Positions 1 to 6,688 of a stretch of 9,555 nt of DNA are shown here, piece by piece (within the stretch, counting starts at the first letter, position 1; each line of letters opens with the position of its first letter). A program made the position numbers and the translations under genes. The stretch is from contig JAEWMK010000286.1 of assembly GCA_023457235.1 (NCBI GenBank), forward strand, positions 1-9,555, given 5' to 3'. A model generated the notes under the pieces. The model had not been told where the DNA came from, searched no databases, and worked only from the letters and a program-made list of their open reading frames with translations. This DNA comes from Bacillota bacterium. GTDB lineage: Bacteria; Bacillota; Bacilli; Bacillales; Bacillaceae_J.

Positions 1-1021
1 GCCATACTTCTATATCGTATTTTTTAGCAGCAGTAAAGCCAAGATCAGCTGTACACATGCTCATAACACGATATGGAAGACCTAATAGCTGAAGAATCTT
101 CTCTGCAAGACCTGTAAGTTTTTCTAATTCATCATAAGAATCCTCCGGCTTCACAAAGCGAACAAGTTCAACTTTATTAAACTGGTGCTGGCGGATTAAT
201 CCACGTGTATCCCGGCCCGCTGACCCTGCTTCAGAACGGAAGCATGCGCTATAGCCACAATAAGCTAATGGAAGATTCGCTCCATCGAGAATTTCATCAC
301 GATGCATATTGGTAACCGGTACTTCAGCTGTTGGAATTAAGAAATAATCCATCCCATCAATTTTAAAAGCATCCTCTTCAAATTTAGGCAGCTGACCTGT
401 TCCAATCATACTATCTCTATTGACCATATAAGGAGGGATTACTTCCTCATAACCATGATTATCAGAATGGTAATCCATCATAAAACTAATAAGGGCACGT
501 TCAAGGCGGGCACCTAAGCTTTTATAAAATACGAAACGGCTGCCGGTAACCTTTCCTGCCCGCTCAAAATCAAGGATGCCAAGCGTATCTGCAACATCCC
601 AATGTGGCTTTGCTTCAAATGAAAATTGGCGAATATCGCCCCATTTGCGAACAACAACGTTATCATCTTCAGATTCACCAACTGGCACTGTTTCATGTGG
701 AACATTCGGAATAGACAGCAATAATAGTTGAAGATCATCTTCCACAACACGAAGTTCATCATCAAGTACTTTAATACGATCGCCAACTTCTCTCATTTCA
801 ACGATAAGATGATCCGCATCCTGCTTCTCTCTTTTTAACACAGATACCTGCTTTGAAACTTCGTTACGCTTGCTCTTAAGTTCTTCGCCTTCAGCAATTA
901 ACTCACGGCGTCTTGCGTCCAACTCACCAAAACGGTCAAAATCCCCTAAATCCTCACCACGGCATTGTAGTCTTTCTTTAATTTCCACAAAATTTTCTCG
1001 TAAAAATTTCATATCAAGCAT
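1..1021 (-). CDS. serS: Seryl-tRNA synthetase, partial (C-terminus outside window)
   Basis: SerS is a cytoplasmic class II aminoacyl-tRNA synthetase that activates serine with ATP and charges tRNA-Ser (and tRNA-Sec where present). The visible 340 codons begin MLDMKFLREN at an ATG with AAGGAGG at 1030-1036, eight bases upstream. Residues about 10-105 are the charged N-terminal coiled-coil arm that grips the long variable arm of tRNA-Ser. The catalytic core then shows TGSRFVFYKSLGARLERAL (motif 1 region), PTAEVPVTN at about 230-238, and the motif 2 stretch ACFRSEAGSAGRDTRG at about 255-275. The read stops at the window edge in DIEVW, so about 85 residues including class II motif 3 are missing; Bacillus SerS is about 425 residues. 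It lies downstream of pdxT but has its own T-box leader at 1271-1535, so expression should rise when tRNA-Ser is uncharged. No frameshift is seen and the identification is secure by recalled similarity to B. subtilis SerS. Confidence 0.97.
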   Translation of the reverse strand, partial: MLDMKFLRENFVEIKERLQCRGEDLGDFDRFGELDARRRELIAEGEELKSKRNEVSKQVSVLKREKQDADHLIVEMREVGDRIKVLDDELRVVEDDLQLLLLSIPNVPHETVPVGESEDDNVVVRKWGDIRQFSFEAKPHWDVADTLGILDFERAGKVTGSRFVFYKSLGARLERALISFMMDYHSDNHGYEEVIPPYMVNRDSMIGTGQLPKFEEDAFKIDGMDYFLIPTAEVPVTNMHRDEILDGANLPLAYCGYSACFRSEAGSAGRDTRGLIRQHQFNKVELVRFVKPEDSYDELEKLTGLAEKILQLLGLPYRVMSMCTADLGFTAAKKYDIEVW

Positions 1022-1058
1022 TGTATATTCCTCCTTATATTGTCATCGGGATCGCTGT

Positions 1059-1214
1059 GATTCCCGTTTTGACTCCTCAGTGCTGTTTTCAGGAATCATA
1101 CAGTTTCTTTGATTCCCATTTTGACTCTTCGGTACTGCTTTTGGGAATCATACAGCCTCTTTGATTCCCGCTTTGACTCTTTGGTGCTGTTTTCGGGAAT
1201 CATACAACCCATTG
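1059..1214 (-). repeat. Three tandem 52-bp repeats with alternating hairpin arms in the serS leader
   Basis: Three units start at 1059, 1111 and 1163 with an exact 52-base period; the last few bases of unit 3 diverge. Each unit, read on the plus strand, opens with GATTCCC and carries GGGAATC 25 bases later (AGGAATC in unit 1), so every unit can fold into a 7-bp stem. The right arm of one unit can also pair with the left arm of the next across a 13-base gap, giving a second, mutually exclusive fold. Units 1 and 2 differ at about nine positions, all transitions. The array lies between the T-box terminator and the serS ribosome binding site, so it would be transcribed whenever serS is expressed. 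Function is unknown. There are no unique spacers, so it is not CRISPR. Confidence 0.9.
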
Positions 1215-1222
1215 CTTCCAAA

Positions 1223-1253
1223 GTGGGACACAGTTCCCGACCCTGTGGCTCAC
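1223..1253. repeat. Imperfect hairpin, possibly a degenerate REP-like element
   Basis: GTGGGACACAG at 1223-1233 is complementary to CTGTGGCTCAC at 1243-1253 at 9 of 11 positions, around the loop TTCCCGACC. It sits just downstream (in the serS direction) of the T-box terminator and before the 52-bp repeats. The GGGACAC...TTCCCGACCC wording loosely resembles the GGGACAC/CCGTCCCC hairpins scattered in many Firmicutes and the element at 3460-3488, but that kinship is inference. No T-run follows on either strand, so it is not a normal terminator. Confidence 0.4.
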
Positions 1254-1270
1254 AGAATCCACAACCCCAG

Positions 1271-1310
1271 AAAAACAAAAAACTCCCGTCCCTATAAAAA
1301 GGGACGAGAG
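1271..1310 (-). terminator. Intrinsic terminator of the serS T-box
   Basis: On the minus strand CTCTCGTCCC (1310-1301) pairs with GGGACGGGAG (1292-1283) around an 8-base loop. A run of TTTTTTGTTTTT (1282-1271) follows. The 5' side of this stem lies just after the T-box sequence, as needed for mutually exclusive terminator and antiterminator folds. It should end transcription early when tRNA-Ser is charged. Confidence 0.93.
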
Positions 1311-1535
1311 TTAACCCGCGTTGCCACCCTGATTGAAAAAAGACAAAAAGCCCTTTTTCCACTCATAATCATAACGGTTTTGAAACCGAAAATACTTACT
1401 AGGCTCTAAAGCTACTCATTAGCCTCATGCTGTTCAATATTTTGCTCAGGGATGGATTCACAATAGTCTTTTATCGGTTTACACCAGCCACCGACTCTCT
1501 AGAAAAAGAAATATTGTTACTAGTTCCCGTCAACA
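1271..1535 (-). promoter_or_regulatory. T-box riboswitch (tRNA-Ser sensing) in the serS leader
   Basis: Read on the minus strand, the leader has the parts of a T-box. The specifier loop of stem I pairs ACAATA with TATTGT around an AGTA/GAA S-turn, and the codon after GAA is TCC (positions 1456 to 1454), a serine codon that would pair with the GGA anticodon. A GGTGGCTGGTG stretch near 1485-1492 fits the distal stem I region. The T-box proper, AGGGTGGCAACGCG, is at 1330-1317. Its TGGC tetranucleotide matches the acceptor end GCCA expected of tRNA-Ser (discriminator G73). Uncharged tRNA-Ser should stabilise the antiterminator, while charged tRNA lets the terminator at 1271-1310 form. The upstream promoter is not clear; AT-rich -10-like sequences lie in the 1535-1555 stretch but I see no good -35. 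Confidence 0.93.
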
Positions 1536-1579
1536 CTATAACTTATTTATAACTATATTTTACCACAGAAAGTCTTCTG

Positions 1580-2170
1580 TTATACAGCTAATTTTTCTTT
1601 TGCATCTTCGACCATTTTAACAAAGTACTCTGCCATACGGTGATCATCTGTTAATTCTGGATGGAATGAACAAGCTAGGAAATTGTCTTGTTTAACTGCA
1701 ACAATTTTATCGTTATGCTTGCAAATGATTTCAACATCGTTGCCAACTTCAAGTATTCTTGGTGCACGAATAAATACACCTACGAAGTCATCAGCAACAT
1801 CTGTAATCATCAGGCTTGCTTCAAAGCTGTCTACCTGACGCCCGAAAGCATTACGTTCAACGGTCATGTCAATTAACCCTAAATGAGCATTCTCCCCACC
1901 GGCAAGTTTGCTTGCCATTAAGATTAAGCCTGCACAAGTACCAAAGATCGGCTTACCACTTTTTCCAAATTCCTTAAGCGGTTCAAAAAAGCCATATTTA
2001 TCAATTAAACGTCTCATGGTCGTGCTTTCACCACCAGGGAATATAAGACCGTCGATGTCTTGTAATTGTTCAACCCTTTTAACGGCAACTACTTCTGCAC
2101 CTGCTGCTTCAAGGGCGCGAATATGTTCTCTTACAGCCCCTTGTAGAGCTAAAACCCCTACTTTAACCAT
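1580..2170 (-). CDS. pdxT: PdxT, glutaminase subunit of pyridoxal 5'-phosphate synthase
   Basis: PdxT (YaaE/SNO family) is a cytosolic class I glutamine amidotransferase. It hydrolyses glutamine and channels ammonia to PdxS for making pyridoxal 5'-phosphate. The 196-residue protein has the expected length and opens MVKVGVLALQGAVREH, a family signature. The catalytic triad is visible: Cys79 in FGTCAG, and His170 and Glu172 in SFHPEL. The PGGESTT motif at 45-51 forms part of the glutamine pocket. The start is supported by AAGGAG at 2180-2185, nine bases upstream of the ATG. It follows pdxS, the usual pairing, but a gap of about 200 bases holding a repeat element separates the two genes. A 6-bp hairpin (1565-1570 with 1575-1580) touches the stop codon but has no T-run, so I do not call a terminator there. 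Confidence 0.97.
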   Translation of the reverse strand: MVKVGVLALQGAVREHIRALEAAGAEVVAVKRVEQLQDIDGLIFPGGESTTMRRLIDKYGFFEPLKEFGKSGKPIFGTCAGLILMASKLAGGENAHLGLIDMTVERNAFGRQVDSFEASLMITDVADDFVGVFIRAPRILEVGNDVEIICKHNDKIVAVKQDNFLACSFHPELTDDHRMAEYFVKMVEDAKEKLAV

Positions 2171-2222
2171 GTAACATTGCTCCTTTTTGCTGTTGGGAAA
2201 TAAAGATTAACTTTGCTAACAC

Positions 2223-2370
2223 TGTCTAGCTCCAGCGCCTATCGCCTAGCAAACTTCAGGTCTCCTCCCTACGATAAGTCAACATCGATTCGTTCCTCAT
2301 CGTGTTTCCTTTATCTCAGTCGAAGCCCCTCCAGTTTGTACGGCGATAAGCAAGGCGCTTCCGCTTTTCT
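2223..2370. repeat. Structured intergenic repeat, copy A (pdxS-pdxT gap)
   Basis: This element of about 148 bp is repeated at 4926-5072 in the same orientation. Both begin TGTCTAGCTCCAGCGCC and share a core around CCTCCCTACGATAAGTCAAC, and both end in a GCTTTTCT-like tail. The two ends pair: AGCGCC (2234-2239) with GGCGCT (2354-2359), TATCGCC (2240-2246) with GGCGATA (2342-2348), and a GCAAAC/GTTTGT step further in. The tail stops two bases before the pdxS stop codon triplet, so the element fills the gap between pdxS and pdxT. I recall similar 'TGTCTAGCTCCAGCGCC' elements as frequent in Bacillus intergenic regions; no coding function is evident. Confidence 0.85.
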
Positions 2371-2372
2371 AT

Positions 2373-3260
2373 TTACCAACCACGCTCTTGCATGCGCTCG
2401 CTAGGTTGTAATGATGAAATTTCGATACCTTTCATCGCTGTTCCTAAGCCTTTTGAAAGCTCAGCAATTAATTTGTAGTCTTCATAATGAGTTGTTGCTT
2501 CAACGATCGCACGAGCAAACTTTTCAGGGCTGTCTGATTTGAAGATACCTGAACCAACGAATACTCCGTCTGCTCCTAATTGCATCATTAATGCAGCATC
2601 AGCAGGTGTAGCAACACCGCCAGCAGCAAAGTTAACAACTGGAAGTTTTCCTTCGCGCTTAATTTGGAGAACTAGCTCAAATGGAGCTTGAATATTTTTA
2701 GCAAATGTCATTAGCTCATCTTCTGACATTGCAGCAACTTGACGAATTTGTGATTGAACCATACGCATATGGCGAACAGCCTCAACAATATTCCCTGTTC
2801 CTGGCTCACCTTTTGTACGTAACATTGAAGCACCTTCACCAATACGGCGTAATGCTTCGCCTAAATCACGGCATCCACAAACAAATGGAACTGTGTATTC
2901 ACGCTTGTTAATGTGGTATACTTCATCAGCTGGAGTTAATACTTCACTCTCATCAATGTAGTCTACTCCCATTGCTTCTAACACGCGTGCTTCAACAATA
3001 TGACCAATACGAGCTTTAGCCATTACAGGGATTGACACAGCATTCATAACTTCTTCTACGATTGTTGGATCAGCCATACGAGCAACTCCACCTGCTGCAC
3101 GGATATCTGCAGGTACACGCTCAAGTGCCATTACTGCTACTGCACCAGCAGCTTCTGCAATTCTAGCCTGCTCTGCATTGACAACGTCCATAATAACGCC
3201 GCCCTTTTGCATTTCAGCCATTCCACGTTTTACTCTTTCTGTTCCAATATTCTGTGACAT
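2373..3260 (-). CDS. pdxS: PdxS, pyridoxal 5'-phosphate synthase lyase subunit
   Basis: PdxS (YaaD/SNZ family) is the synthase subunit of the DXP-independent vitamin B6 route. It condenses ribose 5-phosphate, glyceraldehyde 3-phosphate and ammonia from PdxT into PLP, in a dodecameric (beta/alpha)8-barrel complex. The best start is the ATG at 3260, giving 295 residues beginning MSQNIGTERVKRG; the in-frame TTG at 3278 overlaps the ribosome binding site GGGAGGAG (3269-3276) and is unlikely. Catalytic residues match the family: Asp25, Lys82 in VMAKARIGH (imine with the pentose) and Lys150 in MLRTKGEPGTG. The phosphate-binding AAGGVATPADAA stretch is also present. It is preceded by the dacA terminator, so it should have its own promoter in 3279-3390; a TATAAA -10-like sequence at 3315-3310 is visible, without a convincing -35. 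Confidence 0.97.
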   Translation of the reverse strand: MSQNIGTERVKRGMAEMQKGGVIMDVVNAEQARIAEAAGAVAVMALERVPADIRAAGGVARMADPTIVEEVMNAVSIPVMAKARIGHIVEARVLEAMGVDYIDESEVLTPADEVYHINKREYTVPFVCGCRDLGEALRRIGEGASMLRTKGEPGTGNIVEAVRHMRMVQSQIRQVAAMSEDELMTFAKNIQAPFELVLQIKREGKLPVVNFAAGGVATPADAALMMQLGADGVFVGSGIFKSDSPEKFARAIVEATTHYEDYKLIAELSKGLGTAMKGIEISSLQPSERMQERGW

Positions 3261-3390
3261 TTTGAAAACTCCTCCCAAATATATGTGTTCATTTTTAATT
3301 TTTATCTTTTTTATACTATCATCATGTACAAATAAAGGCCTATCAAATATTTTAACCTAAAATATCGAAAATTCCTATTTTTATTTATTT

Positions 3391-3452
3391 AAAAAATAAA
3401 AAACCCATAAAATCTACTAGGAATACTTAAGTATTCTTAGTAAACTTCATGG
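3391..3452 (-). terminator. Strong intrinsic terminator after dacA
   Basis: Bases 3405-3428 pair with 3429-3452 in a near-perfect inverted repeat of 24 base pairs on the minus strand. It has one mismatch and a few G-U pairs, centred on AATACTTAAGTATT. A T-rich run (GTTTTTTATTTTTT, 3404-3391) follows on the minus strand. It should end dacA transcription and separate dacA from pdxS-pdxT. Confidence 0.9.
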
Positions 3453-3459
3453 ATTTTGC

Positions 3460-3488
3460 GGGAACACGCGAACCGTCCCCATGTTCCG
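3460..3488. repeat. Small REP-like hairpin element next to the dacA stop
   Basis: GGAACACG at 3462-3469 pairs with CATGTTCC at 3480-3487 (one G-T step) around the loop CGAACCGTCCC. It sits between the dacA stop codon and the dacA terminator. The CGAACCGTCCCC wording resembles the GGGACACG...CCGTCCCC...TGTCCC hairpins I recall as dispersed in many Firmicutes and sometimes linked to IS200-like (RAYT) transposases. No transposase is present here. The family link is from memory and unverified. Confidence 0.5.
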
Positions 3489-3490
3489 TT

Positions 3491-4855
3491 TTATGAAAAT
3501 AACCCAGCAATACCACCGGCTACACTTGCCCAAATATCAGCAAAGAAGCCGCCGATCGCCCGCATTGTTAATGAGAACCAATTTGCTTTTTCAACACCAG
3601 TTTGTGTAACGATGGCTACCTTTTCACTAGCAGCACCATTTTCAAATAGGTAGCCGTAGTTATTTTCACCTTTATATTCATAAGTTAAGTAGCCAACCTT
3701 TTGCCCTTTTTCCACAGGAGCCACTAATGTGCCTTTTTTCGTAAGGGCCTTTTTGTCTAATACTAACTTTGGCTCATATAACTCTTCTTCATTCGTTTTG
3801 ATGACTGTTTTTAAAGCTTCTTTACTAGCAATTTGAACTTCTTTTTCTTTTCCTTTTTCAACCTTTAATGCATCTTGTTTTTTGATTTGGTAGTTTGCAG
3901 GGAAAAGTTCTTTTTCTACAAAATTACTAAATCCATAATCAAATAGTTTTTTAGTTTCTTCAAAACGTTTATATTGCGAACTGGTTTTCATGACAACACT
4001 TATAAGTCTCATTCCGTTACGTTCCGCAGTTCCTGTGAAACAATAGCCTGCAAGGGCTGTGGAACCTGTCTTAAGTCCGTCCACACCTTGGTAGGCAAAT
4101 TGCTGTAAATACCCAGGAATGTCAGGAAGCATGGCATTCCAGTTCAACATGCTAATTCCTTCGCCATCAATTCCTTTTGTGAATTTTTTAAAAGGAATGC
4201 TAGCAGTTTCCAAAACCTCAGGATAATCTTTAAGTAATGAGTAAGCCAAGATTGCTACAGAGCGTGGTGACATCATATTCTCATCTGTCTCACCTGTCCC
4301 TTTTGGATGCATGCCTAATAGGTCTTTGTTATTTAAACCTGATGAATTGACAAACTTGGCATCCTCCATCCCTAATTCCTTCGCTTTATCATTCATCATT
4401 TTAATGAAATTTGTCTCAGAACCGGCAATAGTTTCAGCTAATGCAATCGTTGAACCATTGGCAGAGTAAATTGCCATTGATTCGTAAAGCTCTCTTACTG
4501 TATATTTAATGTCTTTTCTTAACGGAACATTTGATAGCTTTGTATTTTGAGAGATTTTGTATACATAATCAGTAATGGATACTTCCTGCTCCCAGCTAAC
4601 TTGTTTATTATGAATTGCCTCTAACAATAAGTACTCTGTCATCATTTTTGACATACTCGCAGGAGGTAAAGTCATATCAGGGTTTAGCTCATATAAAATT
4701 TTTCCCGAATTTGCATCAATTAAGATCGCTGCTTCCGCTTCAAGACCAAGCTCCACAGCACTCGCTTTAGTAGGGAAATTAGCAAATAAAGTAGTAAATA
4801 ACAGTAGTGTAAGCAAACTATAAAGGAAACCTTTGTTCCTTATATGTTTTTTCAA
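3491..4855 (-). CDS. dacA: D-alanyl-D-alanine carboxypeptidase (PBP5-type DacA)
   Basis: DacA removes the terminal D-alanine from peptidoglycan pentapeptides on the outer face of the membrane, limiting cross-linking. The best start is the TTG at 4855, with GGAGGG at 4863-4868 seven bases upstream, giving 454 residues beginning MKKHIRNKG. An in-frame ATG at 4888 has no comparable ribosome binding site. A basic n-region and hydrophobic core (about 10-25) form a Sec signal peptide with likely cleavage after ASA at 31-33. The serine-peptidase motifs are present: SMSK with nucleophile Ser67 and Lys70, SAN at 131-133, and KTG at 262-264. A beta-rich C-terminal domain (about 315-415) and a terminal amphipathic helix (about 425-454, WFSLTMRAIGGFF) should anchor it to the membrane. 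Length and motifs match Bacillus DacA. It ends at a strong terminator and lies between guaB and pdxS as in Bacillus. Confidence 0.96.
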   Translation of the reverse strand: MKKHIRNKGFLYSLLTLLLFTTLFANFPTKASAVELGLEAEAAILIDANSGKILYELNPDMTLPPASMSKMMTEYLLLEAIHNKQVSWEQEVSITDYVYKISQNTKLSNVPLRKDIKYTVRELYESMAIYSANGSTIALAETIAGSETNFIKMMNDKAKELGMEDAKFVNSSGLNNKDLLGMHPKGTGETDENMMSPRSVAILAYSLLKDYPEVLETASIPFKKFTKGIDGEGISMLNWNAMLPDIPGYLQQFAYQGVDGLKTGSTALAGYCFTGTAERNGMRLISVVMKTSSQYKRFEETKKLFDYGFSNFVEKELFPANYQIKKQDALKVEKGKEKEVQIASKEALKTVIKTNEEELYEPKLVLDKKALTKKGTLVAPVEKGQKVGYLTYEYKGENNYGYLFENGAASEKVAIVTQTGVEKANWFSLTMRAIGGFFADIWASVAGGIAGLFS

Positions 4856-4877
4856 TTTAAATCCCTCCAATAATTTT

Positions 4878-4913
4878 TCAAAAACCATCTATGGAGATCT
4901 ACCTTCAATGGTT
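4878..4913 (-). other. Weak hairpin just upstream of the dacA ribosome binding site
   Basis: On the minus strand AACCAT (4913-4908) can pair with ATGGTT (4888-4883), with a 19-base loop and a short T-run after it. It lies ten bases ahead of the dacA GGAGGG. It could be a weak leader terminator or attenuator, but the stem is short and the loop large, so chance is possible. Confidence 0.25.
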
Positions 4914-4925
4914 GTTTTTCTTAAT

Positions 4926-5072
4926 TGTCTAGCTCCAGCGCCCAGCGACTAGTAAACTTCGCCCACCTCCCTACGATAAGTCAACATCGATTCGCGATGC
5001 TCATCGTGTTTCCTTTATCTCAGTCGATGTGCTCCAGTTTATACGTCGCTAAACGGGCACTTGCGCTTTTCT
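4926..5072. repeat. Structured intergenic repeat, copy B (guaB-dacA gap)
   Basis: This is the second copy of the 2223-2370 element, in the same orientation, about 147 bp, with the same TGTCTAGCTCCAGCGCC opening. Its terminal stem uses different bases that still pair: AGCGAC (4944-4949) with GTCGCT (5045-5050), and TAAAC with GTTTA, where copy A has TATCGCC/GGCGATA and CAAAC/GTTTG. Such compensatory changes argue that folding is what is conserved. It lies between the guaB terminator and dacA, so it may be part of the dacA leader. Confidence 0.85.
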
Positions 5073-5085
5073 CGCTCCAACGGCT

Positions 5086-5091
5086 ATTCTA
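5086..5091 (-). promoter_or_regulatory. Candidate -10 box for dacA
   Basis: TAGAAT on the minus strand matches the SigA -10 consensus TATAAT at five of six bases. It lies in the only non-repeat DNA between the guaB terminator and repeat copy B. The region about 17 bases upstream is T-rich (TGTTTT) and a poor -35. If used, the dacA message would carry the whole repeat in a leader of over 200 bases. This is a weak call. Confidence 0.25.
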
Positions 5092-5104
5092 TCAAATTTA
5101 ATAT

Positions 5105-5135
5105 AAAAAAAACAGAGGAAATCCTCCTCTGTTTT
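5105..5135. terminator. Terminator after guaB
   Basis: AAAACAGAGGA at 5109-5119 pairs perfectly with TCCTCTGTTTT at 5125-5135 around a 5-base loop. On the minus strand eight T residues (5112-5105) follow, giving a standard intrinsic terminator 42 bases past the guaB stop. The plus-strand side ends in only four T residues, so it is mainly a minus-strand terminator. Confidence 0.9.
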
Positions 5136-5177
5136 AAAAGGAACAGCTGTTAAAGTTTAACAAATTTTACATTAAAA

Positions 5178-6641
5178 TCAAACTGAATAATTTGGTGATT
5201 CTTTTGTAATTTGGACATCATGTGGGTGACTTTCGCGCAAGCCCGCACCAGTCATACGAATAAATTGTCCATTTACACGCAAATACTCAAGGTCTTTAGC
5301 ACCACAATATCCCATGCCTGAACGAAGTCCGCCAACTAATTGGAAGACCATATCGGCAAGTGGACCTTTATATGGAACACGTCCTTCAATTCCCTCTGGA
5401 ACGAACTTTTGATTTTCCTCTTGGAAATAACGGTCTTTACTTCCTCTTTCCATCGCCCCAACAGAGCCCATGCCGCGATATACTTTAAAGCGACGGCCTT
5501 GGAAAATTTCTGTTTCACCTGGGCTTTCAGTTGTACCAGCAAAAATACTTCCAAGCATAACAGCGTGCGCACCTGCGGCAATGGCCTTAACAATATCACC
5601 AGAATACTTAATACCACCATCAGCAATGATTGGTACACCATACTTTCTTGCTACCGTTGCACAATCATAGACAGCTGTAATTTGCGGTACACCAACACCG
5701 GCAACTACACGAGTAGTACAAATAGAACCTGGACCAATACCAACTTTAACAATATTAACACCGGCCTCGATTAACGCTTTTGTACCTTCACCTGTAGCAA
5801 CATTACCTGCAATAATATTTAAATTTGGATAGGCATCTCTAATTTCGCGAACTCTTTTTAGAACACCTTCGGAATGTCCGTGTGCTGTATCGATTACAAT
5901 TACATCGACACCAGCATTCACCAATGCTTCAACACGAATCAAGGCATCTGCCGTTGCACCAACTGCAGCTCCGACTAATAATCTTCCGTGACTGTCTTTT
6001 GCTGAATTTGGAAATTCAATTACTTTTTCAATATCTTTAATTGTAATTAAACCTTTTAATATTCCTTCACCATCAACTAAAGGTAATTTCTCAATTTTGT
6101 ATTGTTGGAGAATTCTTTCTGCCTGATCTAAAGTTGTACCAACTGGGGCAGTAACTAAGTTTTCTTTTGTCATTACATCATAAATTTTGATTGAGTAATC
6201 TTGAATAAAGCGAAGGTCACGGTTAGTTAAAATACCAACTAATTTAAGGTCATTTTCATTATTTACGATAGGAACACCAGAGATCCGATATTTACTCATT
6301 AGATGTTCTGCATCGTACACTTGATGGTCTGGTGTTAAATAGAATGGATTTGTGATAACGCCGCTCTCTGAACGTTTTACTTTATCTACCTGCTCAGCCT
6401 GTTGTTCAACTGACATGTTTTTATGAATAATACCAAGGCCACCTTGTCTTGCCATTGCAATAGCCATGTTTGCTTCAGTAACGGTATCCATACCCGCACT
6501 AATTAATGGAATGTTCAACTTCAATGTCTCTGAAAGAACGGTCTTTACAACAACATCTTTTGGTAAAACATCAGAATGAGCAGGAACTAACAATACATCG
6601 TCAAATGTTAATCCTTCCTTACTAAACTTACTTTCCCACAT
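5178..6641 (-). CDS. guaB: IMP dehydrogenase
   Basis: GuaB oxidises IMP to XMP with NAD+, the committed step to GMP, as a cytosolic tetramer. The protein is 487 residues, the normal length, starting MWESKFSKEGLTFDDVLLVP, with a purine-rich GGGAGA ribosome binding site about eight bases upstream. The (beta/alpha)8 barrel is interrupted at about 95-210 by a pair of CBS domains (Bateman module), seen as the repeated SGVPIVN...VGILTNRD and KLPLVD...GLITIKD units. The catalytic cysteine is Cys308 in GPGSICTTR. The nucleotide-binding IIADGGIKYSGDI stretch (338-350) and the mobile-flap pair Arg404-Tyr405 in SKDRYFQ are present. It is transcribed away from yaaC, with a SigA promoter at 6689-6717 and a terminator at 5105-5135, so it is probably monocistronic. 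No purine riboswitch is seen in the short leader. Confidence 0.98.
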   Translation of the reverse strand: MWESKFSKEGLTFDDVLLVPAHSDVLPKDVVVKTVLSETLKLNIPLISAGMDTVTEANMAIAMARQGGLGIIHKNMSVEQQAEQVDKVKRSESGVITNPFYLTPDHQVYDAEHLMSKYRISGVPIVNNENDLKLVGILTNRDLRFIQDYSIKIYDVMTKENLVTAPVGTTLDQAERILQQYKIEKLPLVDGEGILKGLITIKDIEKVIEFPNSAKDSHGRLLVGAAVGATADALIRVEALVNAGVDVIVIDTAHGHSEGVLKRVREIRDAYPNLNIIAGNVATGEGTKALIEAGVNIVKVGIGPGSICTTRVVAGVGVPQITAVYDCATVARKYGVPIIADGGIKYSGDIVKAIAAGAHAVMLGSIFAGTTESPGETEIFQGRRFKVYRGMGSVGAMERGSKDRYFQEENQKFVPEGIEGRVPYKGPLADMVFQLVGGLRSGMGYCGAKDLEYLRVNGQFIRMTGAGLRESHPHDVQITKESPNYSV

Positions 6642-6688
6642 GGTAAAATCTTCTCCCTTATATGAATTTCTTCAAAAATATTATTAGT

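Noticed and set aside
1059..1214. CRISPR array
   Set aside because: Repeats are contiguous 52-base units with no variable spacers, and no cas genes are nearby.
870..1409. Several small ORFs on both strands over the serS 5' end and leader
   Set aside because: They overlap the start of serS, the tandem repeats, the T-box and its terminator, and lack ribosome binding sites; they are by-products of repeats and of the opposite strand.
1565..1580. Terminator after pdxT
   Set aside because: ACAGAA/TTCTGT makes a 6-bp stem, but no T-run follows on the minus strand.
2213..2404. A 63-codon plus-strand ORF over repeat copy A
   Set aside because: It is translated repeat DNA running into the opposite strand of pdxS; copy B does not preserve an equivalent protein.
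3260..3278. Upstream TTG start of pdxS giving 301 residues
   Set aside because: That codon lies within the ribosome binding site; the ATG at 3260 has correct spacing and matches the usual PdxS N-terminus.
5336..5774. Open frames of 101 and 144 codons over guaB
   Set aside because: They overlap the highly conserved guaB coding sequence in other frames and show no recognisable protein features.
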